A stretch of 18,809 nucleotides of DNA from JAJCYE01 sp036260105. GTDB lineage: Bacteria; Actinomycetota; CADDZG01; JAHWKV01. The DNA lies in the NCBI GenBank assembly GCA_036260105.1, contig DATAAN010000190.1:1-18809 (forward strand). Reading direction: 5' to 3'. This document shows, in pieces, positions 1 through 7,863 of the stretch (its first letter is position 1; every line of letters begins with the position of its first letter). The notes beneath the pieces were generated by a model, which saw only the letters and a program-made list of their open reading frames with translations, was not told the origin of the DNA and ran no database searches. The translations under genes were made by a program, and so were the position numbers.

Positions 1-1160
<1,160 letters not shown>

Positions 1161-1213
1161 GGGCAATCACTCCATCCCCGGAACCATCTGGCAAAAAGTC
1201 GGTTCCGTTTCTG

Positions 1214-1219
1214 ATTATA
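1214..1219 (-). promoter_or_regulatory. Probable -10 element of the clpC promoter
   Basis: The minus strand reads TATAAT, a perfect match to the housekeeping sigma -10 consensus, in an otherwise GC-rich genome. It would place transcription start near 1207 and leave a leader of about 47 nt before the clpC ATG at 1160. No good TTGACA-like -35 lies 16-18 nt upstream (the best fit is TATTTA). Recognition may therefore rely on the -10 or on an activator. The call rests on motif and position only. Confidence 0.5.
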
Positions 1220-1226
1220 GACCGCA

Positions 1227-1244
1227 GGTATCTCTCTAAATACC
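1227..1244. repeat. Imperfect palindrome over the clpC -35 region
   Basis: The plus strand reads GGTATCTCTCTAAATACC. The outer five bases form a perfect inverted repeat (GGTAT/ATACC), with one further matching pair inside. It starts 8 bp upstream of the TATAAT and covers the expected -35 position, which is where a repressor or activator of clpC would bind. It does not match the CtsR operator or any other binding site I can name. Confidence 0.3.
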
Positions 1245-1420
1245 CCAGCCCAAACTGCTCTTTGACTTGGCTCAGGGTGGTTGTCGGCCGGCTAGCGCTG
1301 GTCTCGAGCCTGTTTTCGGCTTGCTCGCTGCGGCGTGCTGGAATCCTCTGACGTAGGTCAATGGTAAGCGGTCCTGTAGAAATAACGTGATGCGGCTCCT
1401 TTTGATTCCCGGAGCGGCAG

Positions 1421-1657
1421 GTGTTCAACCCTGCGGTCACAATGAGGTCGATGAACTCCTCGCGCCCTCAACCGCCGTCCGGCGTCGCCGCCGAGCGACG
1501 GGTGAACCGGCGGTTCCTGAGCCTTTTCTGGCTCTTCGCCATCGACTTCGCGGTGGCCGCCTTCTGGCGCCCGGCTCTTCTGCCGTTCCTGGTCGGCTTC
1601 CCCGTTTATCTGCTGCTGTGGTGGGTCTGTCTCCGCCGGGTGCGCAGGGGACCGTAG
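1421..1657 (+). CDS. Small two-helix membrane protein, function unknown
   Basis: A 78-residue protein on the strand opposite to its neighbours, divergent from clpC and convergent with lysS (stop codons 9 nt apart). I do not recognise the family. The first 26 or so residues are polar and basic. Two hydrophobic segments follow, at about residues 29-46 (FLSLFWLFAIDFAVAAFW) and 49-68 (ending YLLLWWVCL), then a basic tail RRVRRGP. This fits a hairpin inner-membrane protein with both ends in the cytoplasm. GTG at 1421 is chosen because GGAG lies 6 nt upstream; ATG at 1442 or 1451 in the same frame would give a shorter protein with both helices intact. It sits where lsr2 often lies in other actinobacteria but bears no resemblance to Lsr2. 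The hydrophobic pattern makes chance less likely, but expression is unproven. Confidence 0.5.
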   Translation: MFNPAVTMRSMNSSRPQPPSGVAAERRVNRRFLSLFWLFAIDFAVAAFWRPALLPFLVGFPVYLLLWWVCLRRVRRGP

Positions 1658-1666
1658 GTTCCGGGG

Positions 1667-3877
1667 CTAGGAGCTGGTTACCGCGGTCTCCCGGGCGCCT
1701 CGCCGGTGGCCGACGATCTCGGCCAGGACGCTGATCGCAATCTCCTCCGGCGTCTGGGACTTGAGCGCCAGGCCGATGGGCATGTGAACCCGCGAGATCT
1801 GCGCCTCGTCGAAACCCATCTTGCCGATCTTGCGGAACAGGGCCGCTGCCTTTCCTTTCTTCAGCATCACGCCCAGGTAGGGAACCTGCGTCGGCATGAG
1901 CGTCAGCAGCACCTCCTCGGCGAACTCGTTCACCTCGCTGCAGATGGCAACGTAGGTGTCGGCTCCTGGCCGGAGCGCCTCCACGTCCTGCGGCTCGGGG
2001 GTGACGATGACCTCGTCGGCTCCGTCGAACTCGCCCACGCTGTAGGCATCCGGTCCGGCGGCGACCCGAACGTGAAAGCCGGAGCGCTCGGCGAGGCAGG
2101 CCAGGGACGAAGCCACTTTGCCCGTCCCGACCACCAGCAGTTCGGGTATCTCCCCCGGATCCCGGGGACCGGCGACCGAAGCGGCCTTCGGCGATGGCGT
2201 CTCCGCCGCCCGCCGCGCCGCCGAGTCCGCTGCCCGGCGGCCGGCTGAGCCGCCGATCTCCGGCATGGCGGCGACTACTGCCGCGGCGAACTCCGGAATG
2301 ACCGCTTGGATCGCCTCCTTCAGCTCAGCTAAAGGGGCAGAGTTCCCCTCCTTCTTATTGGGCGCCTTGGCGGCGCCCTCCTCCGGGCGCAGGGCCGGGA
2401 ACAGGATCACCTCGCGGATCGACGCCTGGTCGGTCAGGACCATGACGAACCGGTCGATGCCGAAGCCCAAGCCGCCGGTCGGCGGCATGCCGTACTCCAA
2501 AGCCTTCAGGAAGTCCTCGTCGACCTCGTGCGCTTCGTCGTCCTGCTCGTCGGCCTGGGCCTCGAACCGGCGGCGCTGGTCCAGCGGGTCGGTGAGTTCC
2601 GAGTAGGCGACGCCCACCTCCATGCCGGCCATCACCAGGTCCAGGTGCTCGGTGAACCGGGGGTCGCTGCGGTGGGTGCGCGCCAGGGGCGACACCTCCT
2701 TGGGGTAGTCCAGCACGAAGGTCGGTTGCAGCAGGTTCCGCTCGACCTTCTTCTCGTAGAGCTCGAGCAGCAGCTTGCCCCAGGGCCACTTGGGGTCGAC
2801 CTTCACGCCGACACGCTCGCACTCCGCAGCCAGGTCCGCGTCGACGTCAACTCCCGCCTCCCTGACCAGGTCGATGAGCCGGGCCCGGCGGAAGGGGGGC
2901 GCCAGATCCAGGGTCTCACCCTGGTAGGGAACCTTCGTCGATCCGGTGGTCGCCTTGGCGGTCTCGGAGACCATGCCCTCCAGCAGCTCCGCCATGTCGT
3001 TGTAGTCAGCGAACGCTTGGTACGCCTCCAGCATGGTGAACTCGGGGTTGTGGCGTACGCTCACTCCCTCGTTGCGAAAGTTGCGGTTGATCTCGAAAAC
3101 CCGCTCGACTCCCCCGACCACCAGCCTCTTCAAATACAGCTCGGGCGCCACACGGAGGTAGAGCTGCATGTTGAGCGCCTCGTGGTAGGTACTGAACGGC
3201 TTGGCGAGGGCGCCGCCGTGGATCGGTTGGAGCATCGGCGTCTCCACCTCGATGAAGCCGCGCTCCTCCAGCCAGGAGCGGATAAAGGAGACGGCTTTGG
3301 AGCGTACCTGCATGACGGCGCGCGATTCCGGGTTGGCGATCAGGTCGAGGTAGCGCTGGCGGTAGCGGCCTTCGACGTCCTTCAGGCCGTGCCACTTCTC
3401 GGGCAGGGGTCGCAGGCCTTTGGTGAGGATCTCGAAGCCTTCGATTGCGACCGACAGCTCACCCCGCCTGGTGCGGATGACCGGCCCCCATGCGCCCACC
3501 CAATCGCCGATGTCGAGGTCCTCCAGCCGGGCGAAGCGCTCCCCCAGCCGGTTCGCCTGAGCCAGAAGCTGAATACGGCCGGAGTCGTCGGCGAGGTCGG
3601 CGAAGACCAGCTTGCCCTGGCGGCGGAAAGCCAGAAGCCGGCCCCCGACCCGCACGTTGAGGTCGCTCTCGCCGCCCGGCTGCAACTCCGGAACGAGAGG
3701 GGCGATGTCCCCGATCTTGTGCGACCGCTCGAACATGACCTTGAACGGATCCTCGCCGGAGTCGAGCAGGGCCTGGAGCTTCGCTCGCCGGGCTTCCAGC
3801 ACGTCGGCGGCGCGGGCGTCCACCTGGACGGAGTCGGCGCGATCGTCGGAAGGGGTGATTCCGGGGGCCTCAGACAT
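1667..3877 (-). CDS. lysS: Lysyl-tRNA synthetase fused to a C-terminal XdhC-like Rossmann domain
   Basis: The product has 736 residues; LysS is normally about 500. Residues 1-500 form a complete class II LysRS: an OB-fold anticodon domain (about 75-155), motif 2 FRNEGVSVRHNPEFTMLE (267-284), and motif 3 GLGFGIDRFVM (469-479) ending in REVILFPALRPEE. It charges tRNA-Lys in the cytoplasm. Residues 501-576 are an Ala/Arg/Pro-rich linker with a short internal repeat around RRAADSAARRAAE. Residues 577-725 resemble the C-terminal domain of XdhC/CoxF proteins: LLVVGTGKVASSLACLA (580-596), then VHMPIGLALKSQTPEEIA (697-714) and the closing ISVLAEIVGHRRG. There is no stop or frameshift at the junction and no credible internal start. 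ATG at 3877 overlaps the coaX stop by 8 nt (ATGTCTGA), implying translational coupling. LysRS identity is certain; the XdhC assignment is strong; the joint function is unknown. Confidence 0.97.
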   Translation of the reverse strand: MSEAPGITPSDDRADSVQVDARAADVLEARRAKLQALLDSGEDPFKVMFERSHKIGDIAPLVPELQPGGESDLNVRVGGRLLAFRRQGKLVFADLADDSGRIQLLAQANRLGERFARLEDLDIGDWVGAWGPVIRTRRGELSVAIEGFEILTKGLRPLPEKWHGLKDVEGRYRQRYLDLIANPESRAVMQVRSKAVSFIRSWLEERGFIEVETPMLQPIHGGALAKPFSTYHEALNMQLYLRVAPELYLKRLVVGGVERVFEINRNFRNEGVSVRHNPEFTMLEAYQAFADYNDMAELLEGMVSETAKATTGSTKVPYQGETLDLAPPFRRARLIDLVREAGVDVDADLAAECERVGVKVDPKWPWGKLLLELYEKKVERNLLQPTFVLDYPKEVSPLARTHRSDPRFTEHLDLVMAGMEVGVAYSELTDPLDQRRRFEAQADEQDDEAHEVDEDFLKALEYGMPPTGGLGFGIDRFVMVLTDQASIREVILFPALRPEEGAAKAPNKKEGNSAPLAELKEAIQAVIPEFAAAVVAAMPEIGGSAGRRAADSAARRAAETPSPKAASVAGPRDPGEIPELLVVGTGKVASSLACLAERSGFHVRVAAGPDAYSVGEFDGADEVIVTPEPQDVEALRPGADTYVAICSEVNEFAEEVLLTLMPTQVPYLGVMLKKGKAAALFRKIGKMGFDEAQISRVHMPIGLALKSQTPEEIAISVLAEIVGHRRGARETAVTSS

Positions 3878-4637
3878 TGCGTTCGTAAAGGATACGCAAA
3901 CCGGTGAGGGTGAGGGTCGGCTCGAATCGCGCCTTGGTGGTGCAGTGCTCGAGCACCAGTGGGGCCAGGCCGCCGGTTGCGACGACCTGCGGCTCACCCT
4001 TCATCTCGGCACGGATCCGGTCCACCATGCCGTCGACCATGGCGGCGGAGCCCAGCAGGATCCCCGCTCGCACGCACTCGATGGTGGACTTGCCGATAAC
4101 CGACCGGGGCGCCACCAGCTCGACGCGGGGCAGCCGGGCGGCGGCCTGGGCCAGCGCATCTGCCGACACCTGCACCCCCGGGGCGATCGCGCCGCCCAGA
4201 TACTCGCCACGCTGGCTGATCACGTCGAAGGTGGTCGCCGTGCCGAAGTCGAGGACGATCAGCGGACCGCCGGTCAGGGCGTAGCCGGCAACGGCGTTGC
4301 AGATTCGATCCGCCCCCAGCTCTCCGGGGTTCTCGATGTGGATAGGCATGCCGGTCCGGGTGCCCGGCTCCACCACGATCGGCGTGAAGCTGAAGTAGCG
4401 CTCGACCATCTCCCGAATGGCGGCAGTAAGCGGGGGGACGACACTCGACACCACCACACCGGTGATCTGGGGGTCAAAGCTCAGCTGGTGCAGGGACAGG
4501 AACTGCCGGAAGGTGAGAGCAAGCTCGTCGGCGGTCCGGGTCCGGTCCGTGTGGGTGCGCCACTGGGCGACGATGTCCTCGCCGTCGAAGACGCCGATAT
4601 GGGTCTGGGTGTTGCCTACGTCGACGGCGAGCAGCAC
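3870..4637 (-). CDS. coaX: Type III pantothenate kinase
   Basis: Phosphorylates pantothenate to 4'-phosphopantothenate, the first committed step to coenzyme A, in the cytoplasm. The product has 255 residues, the usual CoaX length. Family marks of the ASKHA fold are present: DVGNTQTHIGVF (6-17) for phosphate binding, GADRICNAVAGY (108-119), DFGTATTFDVI (130-140), GGAIAPGV (148-155) and the late VATGGLAPLV. The start is GTG at 4637, chosen because MLLAVDVGNT is the normal N-terminus and because it lies only 4 nt after the panD stop. A frame extension upstream would run through panD. The end overlaps lysS by 8 nt. Placed after panC and panD, it completes a route from pantoate and aspartate to phosphopantothenate. 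Confidence 0.96.
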   Translation of the reverse strand: MLLAVDVGNTQTHIGVFDGEDIVAQWRTHTDRTRTADELALTFRQFLSLHQLSFDPQITGVVVSSVVPPLTAAIREMVERYFSFTPIVVEPGTRTGMPIHIENPGELGADRICNAVAGYALTGGPLIVLDFGTATTFDVISQRGEYLGGAIAPGVQVSADALAQAAARLPRVELVAPRSVIGKSTIECVRAGILLGSAAMVDGMVDRIRAEMKGEPQVVATGGLAPLVLEHCTTKARFEPTLTLTGLRILYERNV

Positions 4638-4641
4638 GAGC

Positions 4642-4986
4642 TCAGGGGCTGCCCACGCCGTCGAGGTGCACGATGCTCGGAGTGAAGCGCCGCGCCTCTT
4701 CATCCTCCATCTCGGCGTAGGCCAGCACGATCACGCGGTCGCCGACAGTGACGAGGTGAGCGGCAGCGCCGTTAACGACAACCTCCCGGGAGCCGCGCCG
4801 ACCCGTGATCGCGTAGGTGACGAAGCGGGCGCCGTTGTCCACGTCCACAACGTGCACCTGCTCGTACTCCAGTATCCCGGCGCCGTCCATCAGATCGGGG
4901 TCGAGCGTGATGCTCCCCACGTAGTCCACGTTGGCGTCGGTGACAACCGCACGGTGAATCTTCCCGTGCATCATGGTGCGTCTCAT
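4642..4986 (-). CDS. panD: Aspartate 1-decarboxylase proenzyme
   Basis: Pyruvoyl-dependent enzyme that makes beta-alanine from L-aspartate for pantothenate synthesis. The 114-residue proenzyme begins MRRTMMHGKIHRAVVT and aligns without gaps with my memory of the E. coli start. This puts the self-cleavage site at Gly24-Ser25 (YVGSITLD); Ser25 would become the pyruvoyl group of the alpha chain. Lys9 of the active site is present. The central ITGRRGSREVVVNGAAAHL and GDRVIVLAYAEM segments are typical. ATG at 4986 follows a clear GGAGG at 4991-4995 with 4-nt spacing, which supports this start. It lies 20 nt after the panC stop and 4 nt before coaX, so the three are probably co-transcribed. Confidence 0.97.
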   Translation of the reverse strand: MRRTMMHGKIHRAVVTDANVDYVGSITLDPDLMDGAGILEYEQVHVVDVDNGARFVTYAITGRRGSREVVVNGAAAHLVTVGDRVIVLAYAEMEDEEARRFTPSIVHLDGVGSP

Positions 4987-5006
4987 CGTTCCTCCGTTCA
5001 GGCCGC

Positions 5007-5858
5007 TCAGACGGTCCCGACGATCACGTTGTCGATCAGGCGGACGGGCCCGGCGTGGGCCGCCACGACGACGAGCGCCGGCTGGGAGACGGATTCCACG
5101 GGCTCGAAGGTGTCCGGGTCGACGACCTCAAGATACTGCAACCGTACGGCCGGCTGCTCGGCGAGAACCCGCCGGGCGGCCCGGGCCACTTCCTCGGCGG
5201 AGACCGGCCCGGTGGCGGCGGCCGCCTCGGCCGCCTGCAGAGCCCGGTAGATGGCCGGGGCCGCCCGACGGCCCTCGGGATCGAGGCGCTGATTTCGGCT
5301 CGACATGGCCAGACCGTCCGGCTCCCGTACCGTCGGGCACGGCACTATCTCCACCGCCATCTCCAGGTCTCGCACCATCTGCTGGAGGACGGCCACCTGC
5401 TGGGCGTCCTTGCGGCCCAGGTAGACACGGTCGGCCGCCACGAGGTTGAACAGCTTGGCGCAGACGGTTGCGACCCCGGCGAAGTGGCCGGGCCGGAATG
5501 CCCCCTCGAGGACCTCCCCCAAGCGGCCCACGTCGATCCGGGTCTGCATCTCACCTCGCGGATACATCTCGGACACCGCTGGCGCGAACACCAGGTCGGC
5601 GCCCCCGGCCTCCGCCTTCACGAGGTCGCCCCGCAGGTCCCGGGGATAGGTATCGAAGTCCTCGGCCGGCCCGAACTGGAGCGGGTTGACGAAAATCGAA
5701 ACCGCCAGGAAGTCCCCTTTGTCCCGGGCTGCCCGCATCAGTGACAGGTGCCCTTCGTGGAGGGCACCCATCGTCGGGACGAAGTGGATGCTGCTTCCCC
5801 GACGCCGGGCGCCGGCGACCGCGGTCCTGAGCTCGGCGATGGTGGAGACGACCTGCAT
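5007..5858 (-). CDS. panC: Pantothenate synthetase (pantoate-beta-alanine ligase)
   Basis: Joins pantoate and beta-alanine with ATP, via a pantoyl-adenylate, to give pantothenate. The product has 283 residues, the normal length. Visible signatures are PTMGALHEGHLSLM (28-41; HEGH is the HIGH-type nucleotide motif), VSIFVNPLQFGPAEDF (53-68) for pantoate binding, VYLGRKDAQQ (145-154) and REPDGLAMSSRN (178-189), equivalent to KMSKS. ATG at 5858 gives the standard MQVV start. The frame stays open upstream into folK, but nothing there resembles PanC. The start lies 14 nt after the folK stop with no strong ribosome binding site, so re-initiation from folK translation is likely. Its partner enzyme PanD follows directly. 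Confidence 0.97.
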   Translation of the reverse strand: MQVVSTIAELRTAVAGARRRGSSIHFVPTMGALHEGHLSLMRAARDKGDFLAVSIFVNPLQFGPAEDFDTYPRDLRGDLVKAEAGGADLVFAPAVSEMYPRGEMQTRIDVGRLGEVLEGAFRPGHFAGVATVCAKLFNLVAADRVYLGRKDAQQVAVLQQMVRDLEMAVEIVPCPTVREPDGLAMSSRNQRLDPEGRRAAPAIYRALQAAEAAAATGPVSAEEVARAARRVLAEQPAVRLQYLEVVDPDTFEPVESVSQPALVVVAAHAGPVRLIDNVIVGTV

Positions 5859-5872
5859 GGGAGCCGGGGCTT

Positions 5873-6370
5873 TCAGCCTTCCAAGAGGGCGCTCGCCGGC
5901 GCAAAAAGGCGGACACCCGCGGGATTCTTCTCGCAGAAGGCGCTCAGCGGCTCGCCGGAGGGAAGCTCGACGTCCTCGTCGATCTCCAGGACCGGAACCA
6001 GCGCGAACGCCCGGTTGGTGAGCTCGGGGTGCGGCACGGTGATGGGGGGCTCGGCCACAATCCGGTCGCCGTAGAGGAGCAGGTCGAGGTCTATCACCCG
6101 GGGGCCCCACCTCTCGGTCTGCTGCCTGCCGATCTCGGCCTCGACATCCTTCAGGGCGGCGACGAAGTCCACCGGATCAAGGTCGGTACGGACGGCGACG
6201 GCGGCATTCAGGTAGTCGGGCTGGGGCGGACCCACCGGGTCCGTCTCGTAAACGGAGGATGCTGCCCTCACCTCCAGGCCCCTGGCCCTGAGCGCCTCCA
6301 CAGCAGACTTCAGGTGCTTCAAACGGTCGCCGACGTTCGACCCCAACCCAACAAAGGCCGTAACGGCCAA
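5873..6370 (-). CDS. folK: 2-amino-4-hydroxy-6-hydroxymethyldihydropteridine diphosphokinase
   Basis: Transfers pyrophosphate from ATP to 6-hydroxymethyl-7,8-dihydropterin, making the substrate of FolP. The product has 165 residues, normal for HPPK. Motifs are GLGSNVGDR (8-16), the central RWGPRVIDLDLLLYG (87-101) with the Mg/ATP-binding Asp residues (DLD), and PHPELTNRAFALVPVLEI (113-130). The start is TTG at 6370: it directly precedes AVTAFVGLGSN, and an AGGAGGG lies at 6374-6380 with about 4-nt spacing to GGAGG, while no ATG or GTG fits. Upstream is a 91-bp divergent gap to the plus-strand glycerophosphodiesterase gene, so folK is probably the first gene of the folK-panC-panD-coaX-lysS unit. 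Confidence 0.96.
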   Translation of the reverse strand: MAVTAFVGLGSNVGDRLKHLKSAVEALRARGLEVRAASSVYETDPVGPPQPDYLNAAVAVRTDLDPVDFVAALKDVEAEIGRQQTERWGPRVIDLDLLLYGDRIVAEPPITVPHPELTNRAFALVPVLEIDEDVELPSGEPLSAFCEKNPAGVRLFAPASALLEG

Positions 6371-6373
6371 GTT

Positions 6374-6380
6374 CCCTCCT
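6374..6380 (-). promoter_or_regulatory. Ribosome binding site deciding the folK TTG start
   Basis: The minus strand reads AGGAGGG, complementary to the 16S rRNA 3' end, four bases before TTG at 6370 (counted from GGAGG). No ATG or GTG lies at a workable distance in the folK frame, so this site is the main support for a TTG start. Confidence 0.65.
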
Positions 6381-6461
6381 TCCCTCTGGCGGAGCGCTCA
6401 GGCTACCGCCAAAACGTAAGAAGCGACCGAGCAGCCGATAGGCTGGCGGGCCGGAGGTGAG

Positions 6462-7448
6462 GTGGCGCAGGACGGTTCCAGACGGCGGCTTCGACGAACG
6501 TTGGTGGTGATGGTCGTCGTGACGGCGGCAATCTGGGCGAACAACACGTCGCGGTTCACAACCGCCGAGGGTTCGCCGATGGTACTCGCACACCGCGGAC
6601 TCGGGCAGACGTTCGATCTGCGCGGTGTCGGCAACGACACCTGTACGGCCGAGCGGATCCATCCGCCGGAGCACCCCTACCTGGAGAACACGCTGCCCTC
6701 CATGCAAGCTGCGTTCCAAGCCGGAGCCGACATCGTGGAACTGGATGTACAACTCACCGCCGACGGCCGGCTGGCAGTGTTCCACGACTCGACCCTGGAG
6801 TGCCGCACCGACGGAAGGGGGCGGGTCGCCGATCACACTCTCGCAGAGCTTCAAACGCTGGACGTGGGCTTCGGGTACACGACCGACGGCGGGCGCACGT
6901 TCCCATTTCGAGGCAAGGGAACCGGTCTGTTGCCGAGCCTGGAGCAGGTGCTCGAGGCATTCCCGGACCGGCAGCTGCTGCTGAACCCGAAGAACGACGA
7001 TCCGGCCGAAGGCCGGGCGGTGGGCGACCGGCTGAGGAGGCTGCCGGGTAACCGGCTAAGGTCCATCGCCGTTTACGGAGGGGACCGGGCGATTGCCGAG
7101 GTGCAGCGCCGGGCGCCTGCGGTGCGGGTCATGTCGCGAGCCATCATGAAACGCTGCCTCGGCTGGTACGTCGCCCTCGGCTGGAGCGGACACGTGCCGT
7201 CCGGCTGCGAGGGGGTCCAGCTTCACGTCCCGGAAGGCGTCGGCAGGTGGCTCTGGGGGTGGCCGCACAGGTTCGTAGACAGGATGGATAAGCGGAACAC
7301 CCGCGTGGTCGTCGTGGCCGGCGCCGGCGGATTCTCCGAAGGCTTCGATACCGCCGACGACATAGCCCGCCTGCCAAGGGGCTTTTCGGGTGTCATTTGG
7401 ACGAACCGGGTCGACAGGGTCGCCCCGCTGCTCCAGCCAGGCGATTAG
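6462..7448 (+). CDS. Membrane-anchored or secreted glycerophosphodiester phosphodiesterase family protein
   Basis: A 328-residue GDPD-fold (TIM barrel) protein, expected to cleave glycerophosphodiesters to glycerol-3-phosphate and an alcohol. A basic N-terminus RRRLRR and one hydrophobic segment (TLVVMVVVTAAIWA, about 13-26) suggest a signal anchor, so the enzyme would act outside the membrane. Catalytic marks are LAHRG (42-46), ENTLPSM (75-81), VELDVQL (92-98) and VFHDSTL (106-112), with a later NPKN lysine and the C-terminal IWTNRVDRVAPLL. GTG at 6462 follows GGAGG at 6453-6457. It lies on the plus strand inside the folate cluster, divergent from folK and tail-to-tail with folB: its TAG (7446-7448) overlaps the folB TAA (7445-7447). 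The exact substrate is not shown; no lipoprotein cysteine is seen at the anchor. Confidence 0.9.
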   Translation: MAQDGSRRRLRRTLVVMVVVTAAIWANNTSRFTTAEGSPMVLAHRGLGQTFDLRGVGNDTCTAERIHPPEHPYLENTLPSMQAAFQAGADIVELDVQLTADGRLAVFHDSTLECRTDGRGRVADHTLAELQTLDVGFGYTTDGGRTFPFRGKGTGLLPSLEQVLEAFPDRQLLLNPKNDDPAEGRAVGDRLRRLPGNRLRSIAVYGGDRAIAEVQRRAPAVRVMSRAIMKRCLGWYVALGWSGHVPSGCEGVQLHVPEGVGRWLWGWPHRFVDRMDKRNTRVVVVAGAGGFSEGFDTADDIARLPRGFSGVIWTNRVDRVAPLLQPGD

Positions 7449-7840
7449 CGGGGGGACAGCTCCTCGTCCTGGAGGCCGGCGTGGACTGTGCCCCGCTCGA
7501 TCCGGATGCCGACTGCGTCGAGCTGCGCCGAGCTCAGGACCGACTTGGAGACGCCGATCGTCACCCGATCCACGAAGGGCCGCCGGAGAATCGTCTGGGC
7601 CAGCCGCTCGGCAAGAGCTTCCAGCAGGTTGTAGCTCTCCCGGCTGACGACTTGCCGGATGTCGTCGATGAGCTCTCTGTAGTCGATGGTGTGCTCCAGC
7701 CGGTCCGCCCGCCCGGCGGCGGCCAGGTCCAGCTCGCACTCCAGGTCGACGAGGAACTCCTGGTCTCCCTCTCGCTCCTCCGGCGTGACACCGTGCCGGC
7801 CCTGCACCCTCAGACCTTTGATGACGATCTTGTCGGCCAA
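7445..7840 (-). CDS. folB: Dihydroneopterin aldolase
   Basis: Converts 7,8-dihydroneopterin to 6-hydroxymethyl-7,8-dihydropterin and glycolaldehyde, directly before FolK. The product has 131 residues, slightly longer than the usual 120 or so. Features are IKGLRVQGRHGVTPEER (7-23) with Glu22 of the active site, DYRELIDDI (53-61), ESYNLLEALAERLAQ (68-82) and VTIGVSKSV (93-101) carrying the catalytic lysine at about 99. The start is TTG at 7840 with AGGGAG 4 nt upstream (7845-7850); no ATG or GTG in frame fits the family N-terminus. It is separated from folP by a 302-nt spacer, so it may have its own promoter. Its stop codon overlaps that of the opposing phosphodiesterase gene. Confidence 0.95.
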   Translation of the reverse strand: MADKIVIKGLRVQGRHGVTPEEREGDQEFLVDLECELDLAAAGRADRLEHTIDYRELIDDIRQVVSRESYNLLEALAERLAQTILRRPFVDRVTIGVSKSVLSSAQLDAVGIRIERGTVHAGLQDEELSPR

Positions 7841-7863
7841 GCGTCTCCCTTCGGTGGTCGCCC

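Noticed and set aside
1251..1268. CtsR-type operator upstream of clpC
   Set aside because: One heptad (AGTCAAA on the minus strand) fits, but the adjacent second heptad required for the direct repeat does not.
2264..2266. Internal ATG that could start a separate XdhC-like protein
   Set aside because: No ribosome binding site precedes it (GCCGCC), and the product would lack the free-standing XdhC N-terminal domain; a fusion is simpler.
2528..3907. 459-codon plus-strand frame antisense to lysS
   Set aside because: Composition matches the antisense of a LysRS gene; no domain can be seen, while the minus strand is certain.
3878..3997. Extension of LysRS upstream to 3997
   Set aside because: The 40 extra residues are translated from coaX in another frame and lack LysRS similarity; ATG 3877 sits at the classic overlap.
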